A model generated the notes under the pieces. The model searched no databases. It saw nothing but the letters and a program-made list of their open reading frames with translations, and had not been told where the DNA came from. Positions 63,601-64,000 of a stretch of DNA of 64,000 bases are shown here, piece by piece. This stretch comes from Typha latifolia (Eukaryota; Streptophyta; Magnoliopsida; Poales; Typhaceae), in assembly GCA_019914945.1 (NCBI GenBank), contig CM034107.1, positions 930,001 to 994,000 on the forward strand, written 5' to 3'. Positions within the stretch are counted from its first letter, which is position 1, and the number at the start of each line of letters is the position of its first letter. The translations under genes and the position numbers were made by a program.

Positions 63601-64000
63601 GGAAGAATGGGATATTTAGATTGCTTACTTCATACTAAATACATCAATAGCAAGTACATTAGGTAGGAAAGGGAAATACTTTTGGTTCCAACGCTGGGTT
63701 GTGGAGCTTGAATCTCCCTTTAAATCATTTCTTCTCTTGTTACACATCATCAACTCTTTGGACATGGTGGTTGTAGAGAGAGAGACGACTGTTGTCCAGA
63801 CCGGAATTCTCAATGTTGACATGATTTGCTTCACAATTTCTTATGCTGTAAATTCACTAAATTGCCTTGAATAGGAACTTAAATTTGTAATTAACAGAGG
63901 TGTCATAGTACCAATGCATCTGCAACAGTACCTCATATCTAGCTGTACTGCTTGTTAGACGAATATTGCAGTACAAGGGTACCGTGACACCTTATATTGT
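54614..64000 (+). CDS. RLG1: plant tRNA ligase 1, ligase domain (3' end outside window)
   Basis: Multifunctional ligase that seals spliced tRNA halves and the bZIP60 mRNA. Seventeen exons join in phase for 763 codons: 54614-54766, 54859-55281, 55821-55871, 56035-56117, 56217-56316, 56663-56741, 57298-57421, 57639-57745, 57858-57986, 59299-59363, 59458-59622, 59744-59904, 60050-60081, 60205-60386, 61597-61676, 62888-62953, 63073-63362. The adenylated lysine motif is KHSG (Lys 213 from the first ATG) in VSLKHSGSLFMYAGHVGGAY. Other matches are FKGPLGDDFIVDNNTFGQAQ, ISMELVTAVLGDHGQRP, GEILEGLVARIVS and SSSTYLNEAEPFLEQYAKRS. Exon 17 ends at FFPG; the P-loop kinase and phosphodiesterase domains lie to the right. 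The first 47 residues are Ser/Phe/Arg-rich and look like an organelle targeting peptide. Confidence 0.96.
54781..54814. repeat. telomere-like CTCTAA units in tRNA ligase intron 1
   Basis: Degenerate CCTAAC/TCTAAC units within the 92-base first intron of the tRNA ligase gene. Confidence 0.45.
58199..58342. repeat. ~72-bp tandem duplication in tRNA ligase intron 9
   Basis: Copy 1 is 58199-58272 and copy 2 is 58273-58342. Both read CATGATTGAGTAGACATATA and continue through GTGGATAATCAATGGGAAGTG. They differ almost only by two TA units. The intron is 1.3 kb long. Confidence 0.93.
62205..62620. mobile_element. candidate degenerate MITE or TE remnant in tRNA ligase intron 15
   Basis: The segment begins CAAGGTTTTAAAAA and continues with a GC-richer block (GTAGACGGGCGA, TAGATAGGTGTCTAGATGGG), then an AT-rich core, then AGGCTAGGCATTAAGTCGG-like text. 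This layout resembles old non-autonomous DNA transposons common in plant introns. I could not define terminal inverted repeats or a target-site duplication, so the call is tentative. Confidence 0.3.

Noticed and set aside
1..64000. Search for CRISPR arrays, rRNA genes, tRNA genes and intact LTR elements
   Set aside because: None were recognised by eye; tRNA-like B-box sequences with a matching A-box were not found, but a covariance-model scan would be needed to exclude degenerate copies.

Overview
The window is a piece of a plant nuclear genome, most likely a commelinid monocot that I cannot place to species. The evidence is intron-rich genes with GT-AG junctions, GC-rich first exons against AT-rich introns and spacers, plastid transit peptides, and many (GA)n, (CT)n and (TA)n microsatellites. 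Every coding call below rests on translated exons that join in phase across recognisable splice sites. Twelve genes are supported; the two outermost are cut by the window edges.

Layout: 1-1491 (-) 5' part of a SMAX1-like karrikin/strigolactone repressor; about 2.1-8.2 kb, gene-free spacer; 9850-10202 (-) SEC61 gamma; 10747-15084 (-) plastid SecY (SCY1); 16474-18993 (-) CSLC xyloglucan glucan synthase; 19.8-23.8 kb, gene-free apart from a GC-rich, ACGT-box island; 23834-26478 (+) glutamyl-tRNA reductase-binding protein; 27172-30148 (+) TAD3 tRNA adenosine deaminase subunit; 31221-34529 (+) plastid-type GNAT acetyltransferase; 36421-36684 (+) UPBEAT1-like HLH; 39831-40385 (+) IBH1-like HLH; 40.4-45.6 kb, spacer; 45630-48836 (+) CER3/WAX2/GL1 wax-alkane protein; 50321-52945 (-) TET8-type tetraspanin; 54614 to the right edge (+) RLG1 plant tRNA ligase, cut before its kinase domain.

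The genes are mostly independent housekeeping or regulatory units, not an operon-like system. Some thematic neighbours exist: an ER translocon subunit beside the plastid SecY channel, both on the same strand; two tRNA-processing genes (TAD3, RLG1) plus a plastid factor of the tRNA-dependent tetrapyrrole pathway; and two atypical, non-DNA-binding HLH regulators 3 kb apart. I found no strong case for a wholly undescribed system. The most useful second-look items are two GC-AG introns with near-identical donors, stacked start codons in the tRNA ligase, the isolated GC-rich island near 21.2-21.6 kb, and several local tandem duplications.
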